64,000 nucleotides of DNA from contig NJFT01000018.1 in the NCBI GenBank assembly GCA_002221725.1, positions 248,001-312,000 of the forward strand, given 5' to 3'. Shown here in pieces: positions 9,826 to 22,351 of the stretch; position 1 is the stretch's first letter, and every line of letters starts with the position of its first letter. This stretch comes from Scedosporium boydii. Its lineage: Eukaryota > Ascomycota > Sordariomycetes > Microascales > Microascaceae. A model generated the notes under the pieces. It saw only the letters and a list, made by a program, of their open reading frames with translations, did no database searches and was not told where the DNA came from. The translations under genes and the position numbers were made by a program.

Positions 9826-12800
9826 TCACCGCCTGCCGTCGACTGATCCTCCGTGGCTCGACGTGTACTGGTCGTCGATTAGCTCGGCCGAGCTGCCGAG
9901 AAGGTCAACATGCTGCCGGTCCGGCTCGACCCTGCTTATACTGTGCTGCGGAACGGTACCGCTGGTAGGCTCGTCCTCGTTGGTTTTGGACCGATGGAGG
10001 TCGATCTGGGTGAAGTCATCCCCGATATCCATCGACGAAACGGACGAATTATGCCTCGTCGAATCGGTGCGCTCGAAGGGCAGTCGAGATAATACTGGGG
10101 GCCCATCACTTATATCTTGGCTATGTCGCCTGGGTGAGTCTGGAGGCGTCCCTGGAGGAATGAGATTGAACGACGGCGCCCCGCTAACGTCTAGCACTCC
10201 CGAATGCCTCTTCGAACTCTTCCTCGGGATATCCGGGGCATCCAAGTCGTCGAGCGCCGCGGTCTCCGCATCCGGGTCTTGCGGTTCTCCATCTTCGTTT
10301 AATAGGGTCGCTGGGCTCCGTGCTCGCCGAATCTTCGCCGGTCCCGCCACATCATCTTCATCGTCGTCCGAGTCGGCAGGTCCATTCTTCAGGTTAGACA
10401 TAGCCACAGGCATGCCGCCGGTTGCAGGATCTCCCCCAAGACCGGCTTGCATTCGCATCGCCGGAGGCATCCTCGCGCTCCGGACGACTTCGAATCCTTT
10501 CCCCTTATCTTTCGTTTTTCCGTTAAGCAATGAACGCAGCCATCCTTGCGCCGTCGCTACCGGTCCGGTTGGATCGGCGGGGCCCGTTCCAAGCTTCCTT
10601 CCAGGACGCTCCGAATTGAGAGCCGGCCCTCTCACACCATAGTAAAAGTCAACTTCTCTCGTGGTGTAATCAGTTCTTGGCGCAAGGTTAATGGGAAGAG
10701 AACCATGAGGAGCGGGTGTTGCACCTCGGGATAGGGTCGCATCCAAGTCGCTCGGGTCGCCGAGGGTGCCTCCCGTCTGGCTATAACGCTTGGGTTCCAT
10801 GATCGAGGGAGCGTTCGCGTTGCCAGCGACGGGCTCGGTGACCGTCTCTCGTCTCCGCCTCGGCGGCCGATAGTAATACGGCTCCATGGTGTTGTCGGCC
10901 ATGGCACCTTGAGCTGGTCGAGTGCCGTGGGTGGGGGAAGGGAGGAAGGAGAAGGGGTTTGCTTCTCCAGGCGTCGTGGGTGTGAAGGAGCTTGCTGGAG
11001 CGCCAGAGTATATGTCGATGCTATCGAGCGCGGATGAGGACCTGTGTTGTTTGTTCATTAGACCGCCGATGCTGGCCACAGATTCACTCCTGATTCTGCC
11101 ACCCGGCATCACATATCCAGTCTTGGAAGCTTGTTCGGCATCGAGCATCGCAGTAGTAGAGAGTTGGCTCTGACGGGACACTCCGTGGTGGCGACGAGAC
11201 ATACGCCTCGACAGTTGCCGCATGCCAAAGATCTTCGAAAGTCCGCCGCGGGTTAGTCCTCGCATGTCATCCCCGCCAGCCCCAAGGAGACGAGCCACAA
11301 CCTCAATCAAGGTTTGCAGCGCATTCAGGAAGAAACCCAACACAAGGACACTGCCGTGGATGAGCAAAATGACATATCCGACCCAACCCTTAGGCCCCTC
11401 AGTAACGCCCAACGGCGGAGCGAAAGCGATCATCAGTAGCGTTGTTACAAGGCGGAGAATAGAGAAGAGGGAGTGATATGCGTTCATGGAAGTTTGAGGG
11501 TGGAACGGACGGAAGTATACCAAGGCAAGAAGCTGCACAACCTCTGCGCTAGCCAGAATGGCGATCTGGGCGATGCCAGAGGCTTGAAGACCGCCAATAG
11601 CGATGCCCCGGAGGATCCCTAGGAGGATCGGAATCAGGGCAAAACCAGCGGCCTCATCAGTGTAAGTATTATATAGCGGGCCGTACATCAAGACCGTCGG
11701 GAGGTCATCGAATAGATCGGACCGAGGACGCGCCTGGGTGATGATCCGAAGGAGCCAGACCGTAAAGCCAATTACGATAGCCAGGGTAACAACAGAAAGT
11801 GCCACGGTGTAAGCAGGCGACTCGCCAGCAGCGACGAGTTGATATGTGGATAAGGAGACAATGGGGAGCAAAAAGTAATTGAACGCAATTCTCACAATGT
11901 TGCCAACGGAGAACGGCACGTTCTTGGACCGAAGGTCCTCCTTGGGGATGCTCCTAACGAGCCGATACACTCGGCGGACAAGGAACCCCAGCTGGGTTAG
12001 GACGAGCACGCCACCAATGATGACGAGCAACCAAACCATCATGCCTGCCCACACGTCCTTGGGTTCACTCATTCCTACTAATTGACTGAATCGAGTGAGA
12101 CCGCGGGTGCTATTTGTGACATAGATGCCGTCGATCAAGCTCTGATAGGGGGGTCCGTGGCTCACAAGGCTTTCGTTGAACATTAACGATGACCAGGCTA
12201 CTTGGCTAGCTACCGGCTGGTAAAATCCGGGGTAATTGAGAGAGAGAGCACCAGTCAAGGCAGCAAATTGTATGTACTGCAAGCAGTCGCCGAAACCAGG
12301 GGTCACGAGGCGGAGCAAATCGACATCACGGCCGTGATTTGAAGACCACATGAAAATATCCGTGGTTCCCCAAGGACTGTAGATGGCGGCGAAGACAGTT
12401 GCAGCGCCGACAAAGATGAGTGCGACGAAGGGGAGGAAGGTGAGCATCCAGGCGAAACCGCTAAGATCCGGAGTGATAGGCACCGACACGCATCCGATAT
12501 TCGTGTTTTCCGAGTCGCCGTAGATGATCAGAAATGTGGCTGAAAAGGTCGCAAATGAGTAACTGGAGAAGAATTGATGAGAGAAACTCATCGCCGGGAG
12601 GCCGTAAGGGAGATCCCTAGAGAGAAACGCCTCGAGTTAGCAGGGTTCACCCAAGAAGAACTGCGACTCGCGGCAAAAGGATTCGGCCACGACTGTATTG
12701 AGAGCGACCCTTGACTTACAATGCGCTTGGATCAAAAATAGGAGCAAGCGGACAGGTCCCGTTTATGAGTGAGTCTTTGCAAAAGTCCGAGGCATCGTTG

Positions 12801-13180
12801 AAGGGCTCGTAGGTAAGGACATTAACCTTGGTGATCAAAGTGGTGACCCGACGATTCTCCATGTCCGGGTTCGGCTCTTGTTGGATCTTGCCATGGGTAT
12901 ACTCGGGGTTGGACCAGTTCGGATCCCCTGGAGCAGGCAGCGCTACTTTATTATACGACCCGGTCACGTTGCCCCACGTCGTCACGCGAAGAGTATGGCT
13001 CTTATTCTGGGTGTCGAAGACGGCATCGACGTAGAGAGGTTGCCATTGTAGCGGCGTCGGATCATGCGCCTTGTAAGTATCGGGAAGACAATTGTCAAAG
13101 GCAGCTATCTGGGCCGCCGCGGCTGGCTTGAAAAAGAGAAGACACGAAGCAAGTAGGCAGGTGAGAAACCAGGACTGCAT
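9826..13180 (-). CDS. TRP-like / flavin carrier (FLC) family membrane protein, two exons
   Basis: Exon 1 (13180-12720) encodes a signal peptide (MQSWFLTCLLASCLLFF) and a luminal ML-like domain with paired Cys residues. Exon 2 (12616-9826) opens with LDLPYGLPAM and carries about nine membrane segments. It ends in a tail of roughly 450 residues rich in Ser, Pro and Asp, presumed cytosolic. The junction is phase 2 with a GTAAGT donor and a CTAAC branch point before CTCTAG; the total is 1083 aa. This layout matches the fungal FLC1-3/Pkd2 family, linked in yeasts to FAD transport into the ER, calcium homeostasis and cell-wall integrity. Which paralogue it is cannot be told. The start was placed at the signal peptide; upstream in-frame ATGs would bury it. 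Confidence 0.88.
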
Positions 13181-16100
13181 CTGAAGCGCCGGAAGGCAAC
13201 AATTCCTCGAGTGTGGTATTATACTGGCCCAGCCCCGGCCGCGTCTACAGCCCGGAATCGACATGGCGTTGGAATTATTTAAAGCAGGAGAGGCACAACT
13301 CATAGCAAGCTTTGACGGTGGAACAGGCACAGCTGACGACCCATGACTGCGACGAGACTTGTTGGAGGTGATTCCGGAAGTGATCGAGGCTTTGCGAGAA
13401 GGGTCTCGCGTTCGCATGATCGAAAGGAAGACGTCGTCAAAAATTCCCCTTTTTATTATTTCCCTATTTCCCCCCTTCGGTAGCTGGCCTGGCGTCGGAC
13501 AAGTAAAGAGGAAGAGAGGGGTTGGGCGCTGCTCAACCCGGCATCTTGTGCTCGACGGTGGACAGGTTCGACTCGGGGGTGATGGGAGAAGCCAAAATCG
13601 AGAAAAGAAGGGTGGGATTAATGTCGAAGAGAGCGAAACCTCGTAAAAGAAAGTCGGACGCCAATGGCTTCGAGTCGTTCTGGAGTCGCCGTTTTGGTGG
13701 TAAAATGGGAAAGGGTGAGAGTTGAATGAGGAGGAAGGAAAATCGGCATGGAAGCTGGGCTGTGCAGGTGAAAGTGGAAGCGGAAGTGAAGTGAGGCAAA
13801 GGAGATAGCCAAACGCCAAGTCAAGAACAAGGAAGCGACCGCTGGGCTGAGCCAAGTACGAAGTCGGGGTACCTCGTACAAAGTATCGAACTACAAAAAT
13901 ATGGGGACCAGGGACATTTCTGTTCCATTGTTCTGTGCTTCCCTCCTCCTCGGTCAGGTTAATAATCCTGCCCAGCCAGGCAGGCCCGTCCAAGCTTTCA
14001 AGTCTTGCTGACCAACCAGCTCAACGAAGGAATTGCAGAGGGTAAGAGCGAGATGACTTGTTCCATCACCGAATCCCCAAGCATTAATGAAGTCGTGTAC
14101 TTCGTACTTTGTTCATACTATTACACAATTTGACGGATCCGTCAGATTTCCACTTCTTGGGTACCTTGTACCTGGCTTGAGCAGACAGTCATGCCTCCGA
14201 GTCTAGGACCCAGCCAACGCTAGCTAAATACGAGAATTTGAACAATAAGGGTTCAATGAAAGGTTGGGACGGGGGCCTGGCAGTGCAGAACAAAAGTACA
14301 AGGTACACGTCATGATCAGCTTGGATTGTTAGAAGTACTTCGTATCATGTACTAATACACAATTTCGGGGACGAGAACGGAGTTGTTGGCGGGAGGAAAT
14401 TATTTCCCCAGTGTCATTTCAACGGAATCGAGGAGTGCTCCAGCAAGTTTACGGTACTAGATTTGATTCTGAGAACGTGAGGTCCAGCGGTTTGTCGCCA
14501 ACAGTGGTTTTGCTGCTGCTGGCTGAGTATACCTCAGTGCTGTGTACTGCGTAGTGAGCAAAGTAATACAACTACGAAGTAATCGAGTACTTCGTTCGCA
14601 CTGCCAGCGATTGATGAGATATTTCGTCAGCCTTTCCAGATTGAGAGTGGTGTCTATTATAATTTAATACAAGTTGGATAGAATCCTCCGCACAGGGCTG
14701 CTGCTAGCTCCATCACCCTCTCACTGGCGTGTTTGGGAGTATCGATCTAAATGCTAGTGTTGTTGCACGTTCAGATTCTTCTTGAGGACAATTGCAGATG
14801 CAACACGCTCCAAGGTTAGCAGGTCCATGCTCATACAAGCTCTTGAGCACCACCACATCTCATCCAGCACTCTAGGCGTACTGAGTATGTGAGCAGTATA
14901 ATTACTCTCCGATGTAAATGCGGCCCATGCCTACATAGTATAATCCCATTAAACTCAATTTCTCGGGCCTCGCCAGCGATGCGGGATGTTTCGCATTCTC
15001 GCGCATATTACTGGCTCGTGTAACTCGAATACATTGGCTGTTATGGCATTTGCGGTCACTCTCAGCATGGGGCCATGGTCATGGCCGCACTCTCCTATTT
15101 CGCTAACTTGCGGATGGATTTTATCCTCTGGGGCGGGTCACCCAGGAGTGAGTCCAGGACGAGGTGGATGTCGATGTCGTCCCAAATTCTCAATGCTCCT
15201 GTGGGACCAAGGGCATAAGGAGACAGTCTCGGCGCAACGCAGCCGCCACCTAGTTCGGCCCCGGGGCTCAAAAGGGAAAAGTGCGCTGAGGGATGACGTG
15301 CTGGTGGAGCATTGAGCATTGCAATGTGGGCTGTGGCGGCGCCGCCAGGTTTTCTGAAAGGTGAAATCTGATTTGACCTCGTCGGTCTCGGACTCATGCT
15401 TGTGTCCCAACAAGCCCACAGTAGCACCAAGCGACAGTTGATATGATCGAGGAGATTGACGATGGATCAATATCAAATGACGGTTCAAAAAATGCACTCT
15501 AACGTGGCACTTCGCTCGGTCTAGTACGTTGTAGCCAGTGAGGTAGGCTACACTACCTCCATACAGCAACGAGGAGAATCTCTGCGTACACTGCTCGGGT
15601 TCACTTGACACTTGGCTCGAATCAGCTTGAGTCTTAAGATACCAGTGTCACTGTAAAGCAAGTTCCAGGGAAGCTGTCATCCGGCCATTGCTCCCTAACA
15701 GTTGATGTTGCGTCAACACCTGGTTTACTTCGTATGTGAGGCGACAAAACCTGAGGTGACCTGGCCGTGCCCCCCATGTCTGTCCGATGCATGTTACAGT
15801 TGCAGCAAGGGAGGATCTGTAAGATCGTTGATCTGCTGTGGCCATAGAGCTCGCCTAGCCCGTCTCCGGAAGATCGGATCGACAACTTTGCGAGTGGTAT
15901 TTGCGTAGTCCCGTCTTCCAGTGCTCACTGCTCACTGCTCGCTACTCGCCGTATGCGTACATTGCATTGCATACGAAGTACATAATCAATGATGGACGAA
16001 AATTGTATCAATTGAAGAGTCTCAATTCTCAAAAAGAAAAGAAGGAAAAAGCAACTGTATGGCGATGGCATTTCAAGTCTCAGCTATGGTGTCTCAGGCC

Positions 16101-18774
16101 TCGGACCATCCTTGATGGAATCCATTGACAGATCCAGGATGCATAGTCTCGAAAGACACAAAATTTCTTGTCAAGACAGCCCGTCTTCTGGCAATGTCCC
16201 CACTCGGCCTCGTGAAGGTTCTCAGCTTGACCCTTCAAAGACTAGCACGCAACATGCTTCATACCTAAAATCGAATTCTTGGAACCAAACTCCCGACAAG
16301 TACTTCATACACGATTCATCGTGAAGTATACCACAGGACAGCATGTCGGTGCCAAACAGAGCACGAGGGAAATTCAGGAATCCGTCAAGGAATCTTCGGG
16401 AACCAGTGGATCCCATCAGAGACACTAAAGTCATAGTTCACGCATTTAGACATTGATCTATTGATCAATCCAATTCCTGGCAGACCCGAACCCTTCGGCA
16501 CCTGGGGACTGGTAAAGTGGAAGGGTCAATGGAACCTCAGGGTCAACGCGATGAAACAAACACTACCATCAAGTCTTCTGCGTGGATCATCTGTCCCGAA
16601 AGAAGACAGGGAAGTTTTTACCAAAGCTACGAAACTGGTAGTTTAGAAGAGTGTTCAATCTTGCCGACGAGTCCCCCCCTCCCAAAACTCACGATGACTG
16701 CATCAACGCAAAGTCATTGGCCGTATCCGTCACGGCATCACCCCATGGAACCGGCCCAGAGACAGCAGATATTAACTCCTACAGACATTGGAAAATTGAT
16801 CAATGGATCTGCTGATCTCGGCCAATGACCGAGCCTTTTTCAGCTGGTGAAGTGCGGAGAATAGTGTGGTACGAGGTATCACCCTACGGAGTACAGCCTG
16901 AAAACACCCAAAACCTCTTCGCCCTGCAGCTCGAGTTTAAAAATAGCTCTGCCTGCAGTAGAGAATTTAGAGGGAAGCGGCCGATGTCCGTAACGGAACA
17001 GACCATCGAGCTAATAGTCTAAACGTTGACATTGTTCTTCGCATTTATGTGGAGTTGACGCGGTTCCGCTATCACAGAGTACGAAGTCTCTCGGAGAAAG
17101 GCCTACTCACACATCAGCTCAGCCCAAGAAACAGATCAAATTCTTTCTTGTTGCGCTTTCCGTACTATTCAGAGCGATATATCAGTACGAACTAATCCGT
17201 CCCTATAGTAGTGTAATGGGGACGACGTCGTGCGTACTCGCCCCCGGCATGTTCCCTATCATCCCACATTCACTCGCCCAGTATCAACAAAATTCTGTAC
17301 TTCGTAGAGGAAGAAAAGAGTTGGAAAAAATAAGGAGAAAAAAAATACAGTCAGGGAGGATAGTTCCCAAACCCAGTCATTAATGACGGTGTCTTCTTGC
17401 ATCAATCCATCTGCTGTATCAAGGGGAACGGTGCCCCGGAGTATCTTCAAAAGGCAGGGTTTGTTTGAACGAATTGGGTAGCATGATTCTCAGACTGCGC
17501 CTCTCTTTTGACGTTTGACATCGTGATACTAATGCACCAATGCCAGCCTCATAGGGTTGGGGGTGACTGGTTGCAATGTGGCCATACAGAAACGAGGAAA
17601 GGGAGAGAGGGAGACGCCCGTCCCGGCATCACCTCCGTCTTAGCGCTGGGCTTGGAGAATACGAAGTCCCGACCACCCCCTTTGAATCTTTGAATCCCAT
17701 ATTTGAATGCAGGAGGTCTATAATGGACTTCGAATCGATCCACGACACATTCTTCTACCCACGTCATCGCTGCAACCTTAAGTTCCGTCCGCTTGTCGGC
17801 TCTGCGGACTTTAGCATCGTTAGGGAAGAAAAGTAACCCAACCGCCCCAGGGAGGAGAAGGAAAAAAACTAAATAAAAAAAAAATACGGTTTTATCAAAA
17901 TCACTTGCTCTTTGGTACCTCCGCTGTTTCGGCTCTTCCCTTTGGCTGATGCCAAAATGTCGACTCCGGGCGATGAGGAGTCTTCTTGCGTCCACACTGT
18001 TCCCTGGTAGACACTGGTGTCTGGTACGAGAGGCGTCGATCTTCCAAGGAATGCGGACAGCCCCATCATCAGCATCAGCAGCACAAGGGCTATCTTTGAC
18101 CCGAATAAAAGGCCTCCTACCATCAACAGACTTTGGCCCTCCTCGTACGAAGTTAACATCGTAAACGGGCAGTCGGCCCCACACACATTGCAAAAACGGC
18201 ACGGCTCCAAGCGCTCATGGTCGTGTTTCTCAAAATGCTGACTTGGTACGGGGTTCTCTTGCGCTCGTGAACCTAGCCCCTATCCGCCTGACATGCCCTA
18301 GCCGTGCCAAATGAACGAATGGCTATCGCCTCGCCTTAATTGTGGACTGTACTCCGTATCATCGGTCAAGGTGTGAGAGTTGCCATTAGGCCTCCCCCCC
18401 CCGGATACCTCTCAGCTTCAAGGTTCCACTCGAGCCGTGGGAGTCTCGTATGTCGCTTTCATACTTGTACAGGATAACGAATCAAGTAACCTGTCGATCA
18501 GCATCTGCTGTTCTACTCATAGACCGATGATCTCGGTATGGGCATCTAGACCCTCCTCTCTTAGTGTTCTCAGATCATGTAGCAAAGCGCGATTCTCCAC
18601 TAGAATTCCGGCGAACCGAAGAAAATCTATGAATAACTTCATACTAACTTATTGCTAAGCTCTGCCTAGGTGGGCGAGTCGACAGTAGACCACACTCGTT
18701 CATGACAACTCTCCCAATAACTATACTTCCTCCCTTCTGCTCAAGCCCTACGCCACACAGATATGCCGGTCCCA
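13181..18774. other. 5.6 kb stretch without a supportable gene
   Basis: The largest gene-free interval in the window. It lies upstream of the FLC-like gene and downstream of the MutL-like gene. It carries exact copies of the 9-mer at 14098-14106, 14336-14344, 14573-14581, 15726-15734, 15972-15980 and 17298-17306, and the variant TACGGAGTA/TACTCCGTA at 16885-16893 and 18350-18358. Candidate frames (for example - strand 17549-18202 and 17869-18210) overlap one another and show no family. A long regulatory region, non-coding transcripts or a lineage-specific small gene remain possible. Confidence 0.5.
14573..14595. repeat. Inverted pair of the 9-mer with hairpin potential
   Basis: ACGAAGTA (14574-14581), six bases ATCGAG, then TACTTCGT (14588-14595) form an 8-bp perfect stem with a six-base loop. 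The left arm is an exact motif copy; the right arm is one base short of a complete one. Confidence 0.85.
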
Positions 18775-21444
18775 TCAGGGTATAGCCATGTACTCCCTAC
18801 TTTTACCCTTGAGCTGACTCCGCAGATCTAGCTTCAAATCGCACCAATTCCCAGTTTGACGTTCTGTCCACTCCCCGAATATCCGCTGTACCGTGTTTTG
18901 AATATCAGTTGCGGATGCTAAATCGTTTGGCAAGCCTAGCTGGCACTTGCCGGAGGCGACGTAACTATCAATACCCATCATGGTGGAGATCTGCTGCTGA
19001 AGGATAGCAATATTAATAGTTTCCCGAACCATTACAGTGTGCATCTCTTTACCCTGCTCGACCGACTCTAGCGGTAGCAGGTTGCTCCTGACCCTCCTGA
19101 GCGTGCTCTTCCCGTGTTTTTTATCCCTTGACATGGACCTTTGTCGTTGCATCAAAAAGTCCCTAATATCCGGGGCCGCAGAAGGCCCAACCGGATCCTC
19201 CTCCTTGATGGGGTCACCGGCTACCTGTGCAATAGAGGACCGGCCTCGTTTCATGGATGCGATAAGTGATGGTGATCGAGCCTGTCCGCCTGGGCTAGTG
19301 TCATCATCAATCAGCTGCCTAGGACCGGGCTCTAGGGTAAGGACGTGATCCGGAAGACCAAGGATGGTGGGCTGTAGGAGGGACGGCCACCCTATCTGCT
19401 CTGTGATAGGCAGGGGATACGAGAATGCCATGTCTAGGCTAGAGTTATTGTGGCCGCGGCCTGGCGGTTGGTGCTGAGCTCTCGGCTGGCTGTATCTCTC
19501 TTTGCCCCGTCCATTAGGATACCGATCCTTAGGGTGAGACATTGTCGGTAACTTGAATGGTTTATTAAAACCCCGATTTCCCGATCCTGCCCGTCGGGCT
19601 GATGACGGAGGAGTTTGGAGCATCTGGTGCCCCTGGAACGACCTTGGCATAGGTGGGGGTGTCAAACGTTCGTATCCGGAGAAATCACCAATTACATCTG
19701 CGTGGAAGTCCCGAGTTTTTTCGAATGGGAACACACTAACTGTTTGTGCGGGATCTGTACAAATGGGGTTCTCAACAGATGCCGGTTCGAAGCCGAGATC
19801 GGTACTGTCAGTGTCGATTTCATGTTGCTTTACTTCTGCTAAGAGACAGGCGATGCTCCGGGGGTTAGCGATGGAGATTTCCTGTGTAGGGCTATGAGCC
19901 GAGTGCTCCATGGAAGCCTTAGGACCCCCCATGGGTGATTGCCTCCCATTTGTATCAAGCCCATTCCCAGGGGAAGCACTTGAAGCACGTCCCACGTCTT
20001 TCCCTTCTTGTGCGGACCCCCGGCGAAGCTGATCAATGACAGACAGGCGTTGAACATTGTGGACCATTGAATTTTCCGCGTCGGTGTCGTCATCTAAATC
20101 TGTGGACATATCGACGACCCAAGCCAGACAGGCGTGAGCCAGCCTTATGCCTAACGCGTCAGTATCTCCCTCTTGGCCATCCTCCTTAGCGGTATCCTTT
20201 GAAGGTAGCCAAGAGCCTGGGGAGTCGGTACTCAGGGGCTCAACAAGGTCCGATAGCTTGTCATCGTCCTCAGCAAATGATTCGAGTGCGATGATATCCT
20301 CCGGTGATAGATCATGGCCAGCTGTAACCGGGGACCCAACGTTCTCTTCCTCCGCATAACATGACTGAAACAACTCCTCTACCACCTTGAGCACTCTAGA
20401 CTCGTCTGTGAAGACAACCTCATCTTTTGCAGGTGAGACATTGACATCATAAGTCCCCGGTGGGCATCCAATATTGAGCTGAAGAAAAGGACTGATGAGA
20501 CGCTGCATCCTATTTCCTTGACAGGTTTCCAAGTAACGCTTGTAGGTCGCCAGGATCTTCTTGGGCGTTCCTCGGTTGGAAACCAGCGGTCTAGCGTCGA
20601 CTGATATGAACGCCCCTTTGCGGCAAATTTCAGAGAGATCTGCATCTTTTCTCGGGAGAAGGCCCTCGACTTCAACCTGAGAAACCTCCGAAGCAGTGAG
20701 CTCTGCTACAAGTCTCCTGTTTTGGCACGAAGCAGACTCTGTCGCTTTGACGAATTGGCATTTATTAGCTAGGCTCTTGCCGAATGTTTGCAAAGCTACC
20801 TCTTGAGCGGTTGGTGGAATTCCAGGGGAGTAGCTCCACGACCCTTTATTATCGCCGAGGACCTTGAATAGAATCCGTATATGGGGCCTAGCAAAGGCGT
20901 ATACTTGTAGCAGATGCCTGATGTCGGACAGGGCCTTCTGGCTTGTCTTAAGCGCCATTTGCTTTCTCACTGGAAGGTTGGCGAACAGACGAGTGATCTG
21001 GACCGTAGAGCCCACCGCGGTCGACGCAGTTCGCCGTTCGGAGATGCCGCCGCCTTGAGGATTAAGTCGGAGACAGTGGCCAACAGGGTCTTGAGCCGTT
21101 TTTGTGATTATCATCACCTCTGAGCACGTATTTGCGCACGCCAACGCCTCACCCCTAAACCCGAGACTCGTTGCACCAACATGAGGAAGTTCCTGGAATG
21201 TTCTCAGCTTGCTCGTGTGAGCCCGTTGTCCCAAGGCGTGGAAATCACCCGGATGGATGCCATTGCCATTGTCCCTAACCTCGATCAGGTCTATAGTATT
21301 GCGTGAAATTTGAACTCGAATCGAAGTGCACTTGGCATCAATTGCATTATCTACTAGTTCTTTAACGAGAGACTCCGGAGATATAATCACAGCGGAAGCC
21401 CGAAGCAGTCGCGCCGTGTCTGGCGAAAGGGGATGAATCGACAT
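18775..21444 (-). CDS. MutL-family mismatch repair protein lacking the endonuclease motif (MLH2/PMS1-like)
   Basis: An uninterrupted 889-aa frame. The GHKL ATPase motifs are clear: Glu29 and Asn33 in KELVDNAIDA, Asp58-Asn-Gly in VRDNGNGI, and the GFRGEAL lid motif around residues 95-101. The MutL transducer follows (FANLPVRK, later PAKDEVVF). From about residue 370 to 800 the chain is a low-complexity linker. The last 70 residues (ILQQQISTMMGIDSYV onward) resemble part of a MutL dimerisation domain. The DQHA(x)2E(x)4E metal-binding motif of endonuclease-competent PMS1/MLH3 proteins is not visible. The N-terminus also lacks the usual IAAGEV sequence, as in Mlh2-type proteins, which pair with Mlh1 in an accessory role. 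An assignment among MLH2, PMS1 and MLH3 needs a tree. Confidence 0.85.
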   Translation of the reverse strand: MSIHPLSPDTARLLRASAVIISPESLVKELVDNAIDAKCTSIRVQISRNTIDLIEVRDNGNGIHPGDFHALGQRAHTSKLRTFQELPHVGATSLGFRGEALACANTCSEVMIITKTAQDPVGHCLRLNPQGGGISERRTASTAVGSTVQITRLFANLPVRKQMALKTSQKALSDIRHLLQVYAFARPHIRILFKVLGDNKGSWSYSPGIPPTAQEVALQTFGKSLANKCQFVKATESASCQNRRLVAELTASEVSQVEVEGLLPRKDADLSEICRKGAFISVDARPLVSNRGTPKKILATYKRYLETCQGNRMQRLISPFLQLNIGCPPGTYDVNVSPAKDEVVFTDESRVLKVVEELFQSCYAEEENVGSPVTAGHDLSPEDIIALESFAEDDDKLSDLVEPLSTDSPGSWLPSKDTAKEDGQEGDTDALGIRLAHACLAWVVDMSTDLDDDTDAENSMVHNVQRLSVIDQLRRGSAQEGKDVGRASSASPGNGLDTNGRQSPMGGPKASMEHSAHSPTQEISIANPRSIACLLAEVKQHEIDTDSTDLGFEPASVENPICTDPAQTVSVFPFEKTRDFHADVIGDFSGYERLTPPPMPRSFQGHQMLQTPPSSARRAGSGNRGFNKPFKLPTMSHPKDRYPNGRGKERYSQPRAQHQPPGRGHNNSSLDMAFSYPLPITEQIGWPSLLQPTILGLPDHVLTLEPGPRQLIDDDTSPGGQARSPSLIASMKRGRSSIAQVAGDPIKEEDPVGPSAAPDIRDFLMQRQRSMSRDKKHGKSTLRRVRSNLLPLESVEQGKEMHTVMVRETINIAILQQQISTMMGIDSYVASGKCQLGLPNDLASATDIQNTVQRIFGEWTERQTGNWCDLKLDLRSQLKGKSREYMAIP

Positions 21445-22351
21445 TGCAAGTTTCTCCTGAGTTGAGAGAGGTCCAGTTGGGCATATATTGAATAGCTGTC
21501 AACAGACGCCTACGCGCCGTTTATGTCGAGCATGAAAGCAACGAAGTGGGAGCAAATTGGAGATTGTCAAGCACGAGAATTGTTGAGGAGAATGCTGGCA
21601 ACACCGGATCTCAATCAAGGTGCAATGAGGCAGTAGTCACACGGGCGAGTATGCTTGAATAAGCATCTGGAGAGCACCTGCCCTAAGAAAGGCTCGAGAC
21701 TTGAAACCTTGCGGATGGCAAACGGCAGGAGCTCAGGACTAGAAACCTTCCGAGAATGGAAGGGGCGAGCAACAGCCAGACCTGTCGGCCACTGGCATGT
21801 GATGAGAGCTCACATAGCTACAACAACTACAATTTCCTAGTGCGCTTCGTCTTTAGTCTTGAATAGATCATGGTGACGGCGAACCGGGACGCCATCACCA
21901 CCATTCACCTACGTTTCTCAGTCTATGTTTCCGGGCCTGTTCGAATCTCAAGCCTGAATCAACGTACCACCTATGAACGAGTGATTAGATATCTTTGTAT
22001 ATATTAGGGTGTAAACCAGCCATGCTCTAGCCAATGAATCTAGATCTACTCGATACGTACGAGGGCAAAGAAAGCGACGCAAGCGTAAGGAAGGCAGGCA
22101 GCATAGCCGTCGGTAGGAGGCCAGACAGGATGGAAATGCTTCAAACAACGTTAGCCAGGGAGCCGACAAAGCATAAAAAGAACCGTTATCTTGTCATCAG
22201 AGGAGATTATCTCATCTTTCTGCCCATATTCTAATCTCTTCCGGCGCCAGTAGTTGAAGATGATAAATGACCACAGATGGATCCATTATACACCTTCGTC
22301 TGGTATCCGAAGACACCCGTGCAGTCTTGCATGCAAACGGTCACTGCTGGA
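21445..22351. other. Intergenic region between MutL-like and PWI/RS genes
   Basis: 907 bp holding the 5' region of the MutL-like gene and the 3' end of the PWI/RS gene. No open frame with recognisable features was seen. Confidence 0.5.

Noticed and set aside
9863..10642. 259-aa + strand Ser-rich frame
   Set aside because: Antisense of the FLC-like tail; low-complexity mirrored composition.
17549..18210. 217-aa and 113-aa - strand frames, the shorter with a CxxCxxC cluster and one hydrophobic segment
   Set aside because: The two overlap in different frames, no homologue is recognised, and both run into A/T-rich sequence. A small lineage-specific gene cannot be excluded.
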